A DNA stretch of 64,000 nt from Strongyloides papillosus (lineage: Eukaryota; Nematoda; Chromadorea; Rhabditida; Strongyloididae): NCBI GenBank assembly GCA_005656395.1, contig SRSI01000074.1:248001-312000 (forward strand). The letters run 5' to 3'. Both the position numbers and the translations under genes were made by a program. Below are positions 48,899 to 59,841 of this stretch, one piece after another. The notes beneath the pieces were generated by a model. That model did no database searches. It saw only the letters and a program-made list of their open reading frames with translations, and had not been told where the DNA came from. Position 1 is the stretch's first letter, and each line of letters begins with the position of its first letter.

Positions 48899-49447
48899 TT
48901 AATTAATTAAACCGCAAGCAATTCTTGCTCCAGAATTACCAGCAGTACGAGAAGCATTACTGCTTCCTAATCCCAAATCATCTATAAGTTGATGAACAAC
49001 AAGAGTTCGTGAAAGTAAATTGGCGGTACCATTAAAATCTAGTCCACCTACTTTTATATCAATTTTTGTATTACCCTTCTTATCAGTGGAAATATTTCCA
49101 AGATCACCTTCATGGCGAACTTGACTATTTAAACCACCATGATTATTGTTATGGAGATTTAAATGAGGTCCAGCAGCAATGCAGGCATTATCTATACTGT
49201 CATTTTGATGGATATGAAAACCATGTGGGCCAGGAGGTAAATTTTTGAGATTACCTTTAAAATGAAATTTCCCATCTTTAAGTTCCGTAATTTCAATTGT
49301 TCCTATATGTTTTGTTGGAACAGTACCATTTTCGGTAACAAGATAGATTTTAGATTCTGCCTTCTTAGCACATAACACAAAAGCTGGTAAAATAAGAATA
49401 AAGGTTGTAAGAAACATCATTTTACAGAAAATTTTTAAAAATGACAA
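48899..49447 (-). CDS. Secreted Cu/Zn superoxide dismutase
   Basis: Converts superoxide to hydrogen peroxide and oxygen; 182 aa in one exon. A hydrophobic signal peptide (about residues 9-26, MMFLTTFILILPAFVLCA) directs secretion. All metal ligands are present: the two His of GFHIH, AGPHLN, NNHGG, the His and Asp of VRHEGDLGN, and LVVHQ. The disulfide cysteines lie in NACIAAG and RIACGLIN, and the active-site Arg in GARIACG. N-glycosylation sites (NGT, NIS) are visible. C. elegans sod-4 is the corresponding extracellular enzyme (inference). It is divergent from OSGEP, with 239 bp between start codons. Confidence 0.95.
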   Translation of the reverse strand: MSFLKIFCKMMFLTTFILILPAFVLCAKKAESKIYLVTENGTVPTKHIGTIEITELKDGKFHFKGNLKNLPPGPHGFHIHQNDSIDNACIAAGPHLNLHNNNHGGLNSQVRHEGDLGNISTDKKGNTKIDIKVGGLDFNGTANLLSRTLVVHQLIDDLGLGSSNASRTAGNSGARIACGLIN

Positions 49448-49686
49448 AATAATTTCGATTTTAACGCTTAAATAAACATCTTTACAGTAGAAACTAGTTT
49501 AAACATTTCCAATCCGATTTGCAATTACCCATAATTTTCCTACAGTATTAATATTGTTTGCATGTTTACCAACATTTTGTTACAATTAAAAATTTTTACC
49601 TTATTGAAATACATTGTTAATTTTGTTTGGAAATATGTCTATCATGATTGGAATAATTTTAAAATTATTAATTATGAATTTGTAAA

Positions 49687-50737
49687 ATGGTTTGTATTCT
49701 TGGTATTGAAGGCAGTGCAAATAAGATTGGTGTAGGAATCATTAAAGATGGTGTTGTTTTAAGTAATCCTCGAGAAACTTTTAATGCTCCTCCTGGTGAA
49801 GGTTTTAGACCTACTGAGGTAGCGATTCACCACCGTACACATTGTGTTAATATGGTAATGAAAGCTCTTCAAGAAGCAAATATTGAGGTATTTTATTTAA
49901 TTATTAATTCTAGTAACTTTTTAGGATCCAAAAAAGGAAATTGATGGAATAGCATATACAAAAGGCCCTGGAATGGGTGCCCCATTGCAAGTGGGAGCTG
50001 TAGTAGCAAGAACATTAGCACAAATGTGGGAGAAACCGATATTTCCAGTAAATCATTGTGTAGGACACATTGAAATGGGTCGTCTAATAACTGGAGCAAA
50101 TAATCCCACAGTTTTGTATGTATCTGGTGGAAATACACAAGTTATATCTTATTCACACCAAAAATACCAGATATTTGGTGAAACATTAGATATTGCTGTT
50201 GGAAATTGTTTGGATAGATTTGCACGAGTTTTAAAACTTTCAAATGAACCTAGTCCTGGTTACAACATTGAACAGTTAGCAAAGAATGGCAAGAAATTGT
50301 TTATGTTACCATATTCTGTTAAAGGAATGGATGTGTCTTTTTCAGGTATCCTAACAACTATTGAGAAACATGCTCCAAAATTAATTGAATCGGGTGAATA
50401 TACTCCTGAAGATCTTTGCTTTTCATTACAAGAGGTTGTCTTTTCAATGTTAATAGAAATAACAGAACGTGCAATGGCACACAATGATTCCCATGAAGTT
50501 TTAATCGTTGGTGGTGTAGGATGTAACAAACGACTACAGGAAATGATGGGGAGAATGGCTGAAGAAAGAGGAGCAAAGTTATTTGCTACCGATATGCGTT
50601 TTTGTATAGATAATGGAGCAATGATAGCTCAAGCTGGATGGGAAATGTTTAGAAGTGGTCAATATTGTGATGTTAAAGATGCTGTATTTACTCAACGTTA
50701 TCGAACTGATGATGTATATGTTGGTTGGAGGAAATGA
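49687..50737 (+). CDS. OSGEP: OSGEP/Kae1, tRNA t6A threonylcarbamoyltransferase (KEOPS)
   Basis: Catalytic subunit of the KEOPS complex that transfers the threonylcarbamoyl group to A37 of ANN-decoding tRNAs. Exons are 49687-49887 and 49925-50737, total 337 aa (human 335). It has the ASKHA start [15 protein letters not shown], the metal-binding pair HCVGH (His111 and His115), [10 protein letters not shown], the [18 protein letters not shown] segment, [22 protein letters not shown] and the second metal site [13 protein letters not shown]. The end TDDVYVGWR is typical. It lacks a mitochondrial presequence, so it is the cytosolic/nuclear OSGEP and not OSGEPL1. Confidence 0.96.
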
Positions 50738-50852
50738 CCAATTTGTTAATTTTAAAAAAAATTTGTTTATCGTTTTTCTATTAAATATTCAACATATTTG
50801 TGTTGTTATATTCTATTTTAATTTTGAATTACTATCATTTTATTTTTATATA

Positions 50853-51347
50853 ATGGCCGACAAAAAATGTCAAAATTCGTGGAGAGTTGACAATATTGGA
50901 GATTTATTAAATGATATTTCATTTAGGGATACAGAGAGTGTTCGCAGTAGTTCAGAAAATTTAAACAGCTTTAGAAGCAAACAAAATAGTGTCGAAGAGT
51001 TAGATGATAATATAGATCGAGAAGAAAGGATTGATAAAAAGCAGTTATATGTAGGGGTAATGAGAAGGTGTGATGTCGAAGACTACTTAAGAAGTTTTAT
51101 TGGCAATGGTTTTTGTTTCTATCATAATCTCAAAATTTCGAAACAATTTATTAGATTTCCAAAAAAATTGAAACTGTACTATGCTTTTAAAAATGAAGTC
51201 GATCTCATTCATCATTCTGAAGTTAAGTACAGTAAATCACAGGGGAAATTCTCATTTAGAATGAGATTTGGTGAAAAGAAATTTTTCAATTCATTTGGAG
51301 AACTGGTTAGGTATTGCAATAGTGAAATGACGAATGTATGCTGTTAA
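50853..51347 (+). CDS. Degenerate SH2-like domain protein
   Basis: 164 aa single exon, starting 115 bp after OSGEP on the same strand. Residues about 66-160 follow an SH2 outline: LYVGVMRRCDVEDYLRSF (W/YxGxxxRxxxExxL), GNGFCFYHN at the position of GxFLVR, KLKLYYAFKNEVDLIHHSEV, then a final KKFFNSFGELVRYCNSEM (FxSlxeLVxyY). The phosphotyrosine-binding Arg of FLVR is replaced, so classical binding is unlikely. The N-terminal 60 residues are Ser/Glu-rich and acidic. No annotated homologue was recognised. A tandem arrangement with OSGEP allows co-transcription, but no clear trans-splice acceptor was seen just upstream. Confidence 0.65.
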   Translation: MADKKCQNSWRVDNIGDLLNDISFRDTESVRSSSENLNSFRSKQNSVEELDDNIDREERIDKKQLYVGVMRRCDVEDYLRSFIGNGFCFYHNLKISKQFIRFPKKLKLYYAFKNEVDLIHHSEVKYSKSQGKFSFRMRFGEKKFFNSFGELVRYCNSEMTNVCC

Positions 51348-51491
51348 TGAATGTACATAACGGATATCTAATAATATAAAAAAATTATTAATTTAATAAT
51401 AAACAAATATAGCAACTATTTTCATCTATGTCATATATATATTAATTATTAATAAAATTTAGATATTTTAAGAATACATAGTCACGAACTT

Positions 51492-52955
51492 TTAAATAAT
51501 TCTATCACCAGTTCCTAATAAGCCATAAACAACGGCACCAATAACAGATTGTAAAGCTGTAAATATAAATACCATACTCCAATTGTTACCCGTCATTTGA
51601 AGAATTTTCCCAGCAATGAAAACACCTATAAATCCGGTGATTGCCGAGAAAGAATTAAATAATCCAAATACTGCTCCAGTGTGATTGGGAGCAAAATCTG
51701 GAACATTTACTGCTACACCACCATGATGTAGTCCACGAAAACCCATTGCTGTTGTAAATATTAGGACGGGCACGATATAGTTTTTAGTTGATACTAATGA
51801 TACTATAGTTAAGCACAAAGATATTCCTAGTAGTGATGAAACTTCCATTAATCTTCTAGTAAAAGTAACTGTTTTACCTCTTGCTAATATTTTCCCTGCC
51901 ATTATTGGTGCTATAATTGATGTTACTACGATTCCAAGAGACGGAATTACATTAAAAACAAATCCTTTTGCATTTGGATAATTATCATGAAAGTAAGAAG
52001 GTAGCCAAGAAAACATCGTGTAGTATGCATTGGCTCCAGCGTACTGAGCCACAACAGCCGCCCAAAATGAAGGGTGCGTTAGTAGTTTTTGCCATGGAAC
52101 TTCAACATTTGGTAATGCAACATGTTGTTTTTCTCGAAGTACTGGTCTATCACTATCTTCTTTCAGTGGTAATGATTCAAATGAATTTTTTGATTTAAAG
52201 TATGGTTTCGGATATTGTTGTCCCATATTATAAATTTTAGATCTAAAACTTTTATTTGAGATTAATCGTCTAAACAATATCCACCATACAAAACTTATTA
52301 AACCAGCGAATTGGAAAAATTGCCTCCAACCAAAAAGATCTAAAAGTATTGAACCAACACCACCTGCAATAGCAGTACCAAGGTGTGTACCACCCAGTGA
52401 AAAACCAAAGACTTTTGCTTTATCATTTAATGTTAAATGCCTAGATATCATTGAAGCCATACAAGGTAAATGAAAACCTTGTCCAACTCCGGTCAATACT
52501 CTTACTAGTAAAACAAAGAACAATGAATATATTGGAAAAAAATATGCAATATCAAATAATTGTGGTGTGAAAAATGTGAAAAATACCCAAATAAGTGTTG
52601 TGAAACTCAATATCTTTTCACCTCCATATCTATCAGCACATTTACCTGCACCAACCTGTGTTAAGGCATATCCCCAGAAAAAACATGACATAACGGTTCC
52701 TGAATTCTCTTTATTCCATCCATATTCCTGAGCCATTACCGTTGCACATATTGGTAATGCTGCTCTAGAGGCGTATAATACGCATGTACCGATAAAAAAA
52801 TTTATTGTCCATAAGCGTGTTTCTGTTCTAAAAAATAGTTTATATTGCTCCATTAATATAATAAGACTAACTTACTTTGACCATAGTTTATGGGCTTGAA
52901 AGACGTCTTCTGGCTCAAACAAATTAGATTCTCTGATTTTTTTTAATGAAATCAT
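51492..52955 (-). CDS. vnut-1: Vesicular nucleotide transporter (SLC17A9/VNUT)
   Basis: Major-facilitator transporter of 471 aa that loads ATP into secretory vesicles. Exons (minus) are 52955-52876 and 52827-51492; the spliced start MISLKKIRESNLFEPEDVFQ replaces the open-frame start MEQYKLFFR, which lies within the intron. Matches to human SLC17A9 run along the whole length: IGTCVLYASRAALPIC, QEYGWNKENSGTVMSCFFWG, YALTQVGAGKCADRYGGEK, LTGVGQGFHLPCM, PSFWAAVVAQ, FSWLPSYF, NYPNAKGFVFNVIPSLG, FAPNHTGAVFGLFNS. About 12 TM helices are visible with a hydrophilic central loop of some 50 residues that is longer than in the human protein. Confidence 0.92.
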
Positions 52956-54555
52956 TGACTAACTATTATAATTAATAAACTGGCTCTTTTTCCAGAATAA
53001 CTAGATTTTTACTTTCGTTTGAACATAGAAGAACGAATTTCTAAAATGATTAATTAAATTATTTTTACTTGTACATGTGGTATATCACCTATAATAATTA
53101 TAAATTTTAAGTGTTAAATAGCTAATTTAATAATACCAATATAATAATTATATGTATAGCTATATAATTTTTATATTTACAATATTATTTAAATTTCCAG
53201 CATATAATATCAAATAAATAATTTTAAAATGTTTTTAAAATTTATTAAGATATAAAGAACCCATATAGTATTTAATTAATAAATGAAAAACAATTAATTT
53301 ATTGATAATAACTTCTATGTAACCAGCACTTGAGATATGTGAACGGAGTCATGTATTTACCTATACAAAAATAGCAAACAAACAATAATTTTAAAAAGGA
53401 CAACGTGGTTAAAAAAGATCTATTTGAATAATTTTCTTGGTTGGATTTGATTGGAAACATATAACTACAAAACATTTAATTACACTATTATTTCATCTAC
53501 AATAAACATCACAAGTTATACACAAATTAGCACAAAAATGTTGTATCGTTGCACTTTCTGTTTCTATCTTAATGTTTGAAATACTAAGGAAACAAAGTAC
53601 GAATTGTGTAGTAAATTTTGAAATAAAGGTTTAATTAATCAGTTATGAAAGTATATTTTTTGTAATAAATGTTTAAATGACTACATGTTTGAGGTCACAT
53701 AATTTTGTGGTTGTCTTCTATACATACTTTTATTAATTTTGTCTACCGTTGTAAAAATAGATCTTTCCATATAAATAAATAAGTTAATTAAATATACAAT
53801 CTTGTATGACTATTTATATGTGATTGATATATAATGAAGGAATTTTAAATGCTATGTTACATTTACATATAATATGTCAAAATTCTTGTTACATGATTGA
53901 TTTTTTTTTAAATTAGTATTTTTTCATTTAATAATTTAAAATATGATTTTATGATCTATATTTATATACTTTTATTATAATGTTTAAAGAACAATAAGTA
54001 AGAAAGTGTGTATTGCGGTGATGATGGTCTTTTGTTTAAAGTTGTAATAATAAGATGCTATCATTTGAAGGTTTAATAATCTTATCTCTTTTACTCACAA
54101 TATATTATGCATACACCTTATTCATTTATATTATTGTCGATAATACAGGTTTAGTATGATACTTAATTGTGTCAAAAATGATGGCAAAATTTTCTAAAGA
54201 ACTTTGATCTATTATTTTTTGTTTTTATTATTATAAATGTTATTGACACATTGATATTTCCTACATTAATATTAATGAGTAGAAATTAAATTGCTTTTTT
54301 AAAAGGTATATTTACAAAAGTGTATGATCGTTATTTTTTTCTATGATTATACTTCGAAAATTATATTAAAGAAAACATTTGTTTTACATAATTTAATGAT
54401 TTAAAAATATTTTTATATATAAAAATGATTACTTTTTTAATATAATGATAACACACTGTATACGAATAGTAGTATCTTTTTGGTATATCATACTTGTTAG
54501 ATTTATAATTATATTTATTCATCTTATCTGTACATATATAATAAAATTTCAGTTA
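52956..54555. other. Intergenic, 1.6 kb
   Basis: AT-rich shared upstream region of the transporter (minus) and the nuclear receptor (plus). No further gene was seen. Confidence 0.45.
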
Positions 54556-56019
54556 ATGAATGAAACAATAAGTTATACAAATCACTTTCACAGACAAAAT
54601 ATTCCTTCAATTAATGGTGAAGGTGTAGCTTATTCTAATCACCGAAAATCTTCCAAAAATAGTTTTAACTCAAAGACTAATAAAGAATGTCAGGTCTGTG
54701 GAGGCATCGCAACAGGATATCATTTTGGAGCACAAAGTTGCGCAGGTATATAAATTTATTTATTTTATTAAATAATTATTTGTTGTATTTTTTAAGCTTG
54801 CACAGCTTTTTTTAGAAGAGCTATTGTTCATAAACGGGTATTTAAGTGTAGATTCAATGGAAATTGTAATGTAACAATTTTTGTTAGAAATTCTTGTAGA
54901 GCTTGTAGAATGAAAAAATGTCTTTCTCGTGGAATGGATCCTAGTGCAGTACAACCGCATCATGATCCAATTGGACGATTACCAGTAAAAAATCAGCAAG
55001 TAACTATAATAACAACACAACCAGAATATATTGAAACTTCAGAATTTAATTATAACATTCCAATTGATCAAACTAATGAGGTTGATTATCATGGACATTA
55101 TGCTCAAGAAGTCTCACTAAGTCCATCTTATTCAGGAGCAAATAATCATGGACCAATGTGTTGTGAAAGTCATATACCTGACATTGATAATATCTTTGAA
55201 AATTCAATTTTCTTTTTTAATCGAAAATTTGAACAAAGAAGACTAATAAATTGTTATGGGAATTTTAAAAATCTCCTTTCTGATGAAATACCTGAAGCAA
55301 AAGAAATTAAATTTGGAGAACACATTAAGCCGGATGCTTACAAAGTTGATTTGGGGATGCTAGTAATGTTTCTTAATGACATTAGGGGATATGAAAATAT
55401 AGAAGGAAGTGATAAGGAAATATTATTAAAAAACATAGCCATATATTCATACTTTCTTGAACGCCACTTTATTTCTTTTAAAAAAGGTGGTTTAGAAAGC
55501 CAGCACTTACATTTTCCAGATAACACATATGTTGATCTCTCAAATTTAGATAATATAGAACTTTTTAATAAGCCCAGACATCATTCTTCAAGTAGTGAAA
55601 GTGATAATTTACAGGAAGGAAGTCATTGTGATGGACCAAATTTTGATAACGTTAAAAAAATATTATTGGTCTCAGTCAAAGAAACATTTAACATTTTGTT
55701 GAGTGCTATGAAAGAAATTAATATGACATCAATTGAGTATATTGGTGTATTTCTTGTGTCATTCTTCAATCCTGATTTACCAGGTTTAACATCAACAGCT
55801 TCCCATATTGTTAGAGAAAGACGAAATCAAATTTTTAGGGAGTGGATGAACTTTTATCAAAAACAAGGAAATGTTGATGGTGTTGAAAAAATAGGTAACA
55901 TGATTTTACTTTTATCATGTGTCAAAGAAAGTCTCAATACTGTACAATCTGCATTTCACATGATAAGAGTTTTTAAAATATTTGAATATGACAAAATGTT
56001 AGAAGATTTTTATTTGTAA
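54556..56019 (+). CDS. Nuclear hormone receptor (nematode supplementary type)
   Basis: Ligand-regulated transcription factor of 470 aa. Exons are 54556-54745 and 54797-56019. The ATG at 54556 is chosen because an acceptor-like TTTCAG ends three bases upstream at 54552; the open frame extends to 54445 but that part is hydrophobic noise. The DNA-binding domain starts CQVCGGIATGYHFGAQSCAA and continues CTAFFRRAIVHKRVFKCRFN, NCNVTIFVRNSCRACRMKKC with all eight zinc ligands. The P-box CAACTAFFRR is the CNACAAFFRR-like form common in supplementary nematode receptors. The ligand-binding domain is diverged, with SIFFFNRKFEQRR near its start and an AF-2-like end KIFEYDKMLEDFYL. A Ser-rich insertion near residue 335 (HHSSSSESDN) is unusual inside that domain. 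Confidence 0.88.
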
Positions 56020-57373
56020 TTATTATTAAAGTACTTTTGACTAGAGAGTTTGTGTAATACAATTATGTATATTTCCAGTATTTATTTTATCAAATTAAAG
56101 TAATATCACATTGTTCTTAGTTACCAGTCACTTTAAAGTTTTATTTATGATTTTATTGTTGCCTAATAAAAGTAAATTTCTTAGATGTATGACATTTTCT
56201 GATTAAAATTAGTTTTTTATGCACAAAATATTTGTTCTTTGTTCATCGAGACGATAAATGATTTAGTAGTCTTACGCTTGCATTTTTTTATATTTTTCTG
56301 TTTCCATATTATAATTTCAAAAGTAAGTACATAGAAAATATTTAATATTTACTTATTTAAAAATATTTAAATCCGGAAAAAGTTCATTGTAAACATAGAA
56401 AATATTTATTTTTAGTTATGGTAATTCACAGAAAATTAAGTATTTCAATTATACTGTAAGTTGTGTCAATAAAGTTTTTTTATTTATTATCGATAATATA
56501 TCAACTAAATAGTTAAACATTTATTATAATTTTTTGTATATTTCTAAAAAATTTTAATTAATAAATATAAAAAAAACTTTAAAATAATAGTACCACCTTT
56601 TTAAATAAAAATGTGATTCTTTTGTGCTATTTTTACAATAGGAATAAAAATTATATACTTGTTGAAATTGGAATGTATAAGTAATTTTTAATATTTGTTT
56701 AAAAAATACAAATAATTATAACTCAGTGAATTTTTTATTTTGTGTAAACTATAAGTAGAATAGGAATTTTTACTAAAAAATATTTTGAATAATCAAAGAA
56801 ATTTAGAAGCCATATTTGTGGAATGTGATAAAATTATTAACAAAAACATGGTAATTTTTAAATTAAAAATATATTAGTCTTAAAAGATTTTGAGGAAATA
56901 AAAATATTTATATCGTAACAGTTGTTTTTTAAATAATTATCAAACTGAAATTATTATTTATAAATGAATTCATTATTTAGTAGTAGTCCATGACATTGTC
57001 AGAAATTACGAGATAAATAACTATATGTTAGACAAAAATGTTTTATTTTTTTAAGACAATAATTTAAAAACAATGTTGTTAATAGTTTTGGAGACTAACA
57101 ATAATATCGGTCAGATATACAAACTATTCGTTTTGAAAATTAACGACTAAACTCTTTAATATACTTAATTAGAGCACTAAATAAATTTGATTTCACATAT
57201 ATCAAATAATAATTGACTGGAAATTTAATTTTTTTGTTTTAAAATGAGTTGTGCTTAAATTAAAAAATTACTGTTAACAATAAGTTGAAACCATGAACGA
57301 ATTATAATTAAAAACTTTACTGATTATTCAAAAAAATCTTGATACCTCACGAGTAAAAATAAGGTTCAAATAT
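56020..57373. other. Intergenic, 1.35 kb
   Basis: AT-rich region between convergent genes (nuclear receptor and transthyretin-like). No feature was recognised beyond possible polyadenylation signals. Confidence 0.45.
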
Positions 57374-57842
57374 TTACACATATTTTTCTGGTAATTGATA
57401 CAAATCATTTACAACATTATAAAGATCTATATCACCAAAATTAAAGTAGTACCTAAGATATTCATGATAATAAATTGTTGCATTTTCTAAAACATAAAAT
57501 TTCATTGTGTCATGATGAGATTTAATGTAATGTTTGGGACATGTCCAAGTTAATTGAATATATGGAGTAATTTTAGTGAATTCATAATCTTTTCCAGATA
57601 AAGCGAAGTAACCGTCTTTATTGGTTTTTCCTTTTTGTAATGTATCATCAAAAAAATCTAAAAAACATTAATTTTATAATTTTTTATTACTCACAGTCCT
57701 GATCTTTTAACAATATTTCTAAGTCAGAGATTGGAACATTTTGACAAAGAATTCGCCCTTCAACTTTAATTCCTTGTAAATAACCATTCACATTTGAAAA
57801 GATAAAAATAAATATCATACATATTTTAAAAGGTTTAACCAT
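57374..57842 (-). CDS. Transthyretin-like (TTR) family protein, copy 2
   Basis: Secreted nematode TTL protein of 143 aa. Exons (minus) are 57842-57695 and 57657-57374. A signal peptide (MVKPFKICMIFIFIFSNVNG) precedes the family core GIKVEGRILCQNVPISDLEI, then DDTLQKGKTNKDGYFALSG and FTKITPYIQLTWTCP. The first exon is 148 bp, exactly as in copy 1, and the intron interrupts the same site, so the two are tandem duplicates. It lies 99 bp downstream of copy 1 on the same strand. The C-terminus is longer than in copy 1 (DLYQLPEKYV). Secreted TTL proteins are a large nematode family of mostly unknown function. Confidence 0.85.
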
Positions 57843-57941
57843 TTAGAAAAAATAAATTTTTTTCGATATTTTCTAGTTTAATAAATATAGAAGAATATTA
57901 AAAGCAATTCAAAATGTATGCAAAAGTAATGAAATTATATT

Positions 57942-58374
57942 TTAATTTAGTAATTTATATAAATCTATTTCTCCAAAATTATAATAATATTCACTATAAT
58001 GGCTATAGGACTTCAACAATGTATCGGGTGGATATAAGAGCATAGTATTTACCGACTTTGATTCATTTAAGATAGGGCAAATGTAACTGATTTTTATGTA
58101 TGGCTCAATTACAGTAAATTCTTCATCTCTTCCATACAATGAAAAATAGCCATTTACATCTGTTTTACCTTTATTAAGTGTATCATCATAAAAAACTAAA
58201 AATTATTAAATTTAAAAAACACATACCATCTTCTTCCATCAATTCAACAGTTACATTTGAAAGAGATCTCTTATTACAAAGAATTCTTCCTTTCATGTCA
58301 ATTCCTTGTAAAATACAATTGGTATATTCTATCAATATATTAAAAATTAAAATAGTTAAAAATACTTTGTTCAT
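57942..58374 (-). CDS. Transthyretin-like (TTR) family protein, copy 1
   Basis: Secreted TTL protein of 133 aa. Exons (minus) are 58374-58227 and 58195-57942 with a 31 bp intron, very short even here. Signal peptide about residues 1-20 (MNKVFLTILIFNILIEYTNC). Core motifs are GIDMKGRILCNKRSLSNVTV, DDTLNKGKTDVNGYFSLYG, FTVIEPYIKISYICP and YYYNFGEIDLYKLLN. The usual cysteine pair (ILC and ICP) is kept. It probably forms a two-gene operon or tandem array with copy 2. Confidence 0.85.
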
Positions 58375-58481
58375 TTTAAAATTGTCTATTCACTACGTAA
58401 AATGCTCTTGTATACAAATTAGAATTTAATTAAGTGTACAATATTAAAATATTGCTATCATTTAATTGATTTATGACATTA

Positions 58482-58712
58482 CCACTGGGAGAAGTCAAAC
58501 TACTTTAAACACTTGAGTTATTATTATGAATTTTCTTACATTGATATTTTTCTTTAGTTAAAGTAAAACTTTCCTGGTCGTAATGGATCTTTTTCAGATT
58601 ACGAAGGGTTAATGGCTCGTTCTATGTGGAAAGTGCAAGCATATTTATTGAATATCCAACACCTGAGGGGAATACGAACTGTCTCGTACAAAATCCAGTC
58701 CCCGTCATAATT
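58482..58712 (+). repeat. Left inverted-repeat arm of the MITE
   Basis: Begins CCACTGGGAGAAGTCAAAC and ends near CCCCGTCATAATT; pairs with 59098-59328. Confidence 0.85.
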
Positions 58713-59097
58713 AAACTTTTTTAATAATCATTACCTCTTCTAATTACAACAGTATCACTGCATTTTTCAATAAACAAAAACTCGCCGGTAAACTTTTAAG
58801 CAATTTATTAAAATTAAGAACTTATATTAATAAGTTAGATTCGTGAAATTTTCCATTCCCTGTACAAGGAGTCATGGGTAGCAATGCTAGTCAAAATGAG
58901 GCCGACGGCCGGACCTAGGGCTTCTGTGACAGATTCCAGGTTGTAATAGTTTTTACAAAATTACTTTAAAATAATAAATACATTTACTTTAAAAATAGAA
59001 ATCATTGGCCAATATATCACAAAAAATCATAAACTTATGCTTTGTCAGTAATTATCATACAAATCTACTAGAAGATATAAGATAAGCAAGAAACTTT

Positions 59098-59328
59098 AGT
59101 TTTGACGGGGGTTTGAATTTTGTACGAGACAATTTGTATTCCCCCAGGTGTTGGATATTCAATAAATATGCTTGCACTTCTCACAAAGAACGAGCCATTC
59201 ACCCTTCAAAACCTGAACAAGATTCACTACGACCAGAAAAGTTTCGCTTTTACCAAAGAAAAAAATCAATGTGAGAAAATTCATGAAAATAGTTCAAGTG
59301 TTTAATGCAGCCTAAATTCTCCCAGTGG
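59098..59328 (-). repeat. Right inverted-repeat arm of the MITE
   Basis: Begins near GTTTTGACGGGGG and ends TTCTCCCAGTGG; reverse complement of the left arm with scattered substitutions and small gaps. Confidence 0.85.
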
Positions 59329-59330
59329 TA

Positions 59331-59841
59331 AAGTCATCTTGTGTATAGTTATTTTATATGAGCAAAAGCAAATAAAACATTATAGAAACTATTTTAAAAA
59401 GCCCATTACTTTTACCAATTTAGTCATCAATCAGATTATTGAATTTTGATAAACATCAAATTAAAATTGTTAATCAATACTTTTCCTTTCATTTCAGAAT
59501 GCCAGAATAATCTAATGTAAAAACAAAAAAATTCATACCCTTCCAATAATATGTTTCTGAAAAAAAAGGCGCTAACTTCTTCTTTCATATCTTTCTATCT
59601 TTTTACATTCATTTTTGCTTTAAGCAAAATATCTAGTCTACCTATATTCTTTATATTTTGTCTGTCTAATTTAATGAATAATAGTTTATTTTTCTATTTT
59701 CATTGTCATTGAATAGACAAAGATCTTAAAAAACTAAACTAAAACAACATATCATATTTATTGTAACATTGTTGCGCTTGTTTTTGTATATAACGCTTCA
59801 AATAAATATCATATAATTTTATTTCTAATCTATATTAGTCT
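59331..59841. other. Intergenic, 0.5 kb
   Basis: AT-rich; upstream region of the next gene. Nothing else recognised. Confidence 0.45.

Larger units (their letters stand above)
58482..59328. mobile_element. MITE/foldback element with long terminal inverted repeats
   Basis: Two arms of about 231 bp (58482-58712 and 59098-59328) are inverted copies of each other, about 80% identical by eye. Shared segments include CCACTGGGAGAA at the tips, AAGTGCAAGCATATTTATTG, AATATCCAACACCTG and GTCTCGTACAAAAT. The element is flanked by TA on both sides (58480-58481 and 59329-59330), as for Tc1/mariner-type insertion. The spacer contains no transposase, so it is non-autonomous. It holds a GC-rich core at about 58871-58945 unlike anything nearby. 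The frame at 59120-59305 lies inside the right arm and is probably not a gene. Confidence 0.85.

Noticed and set aside
59120..59305. 61-codon frame with ATG
   Set aside because: It lies wholly in the right arm of the MITE, and the corresponding strand of the left arm is interrupted.
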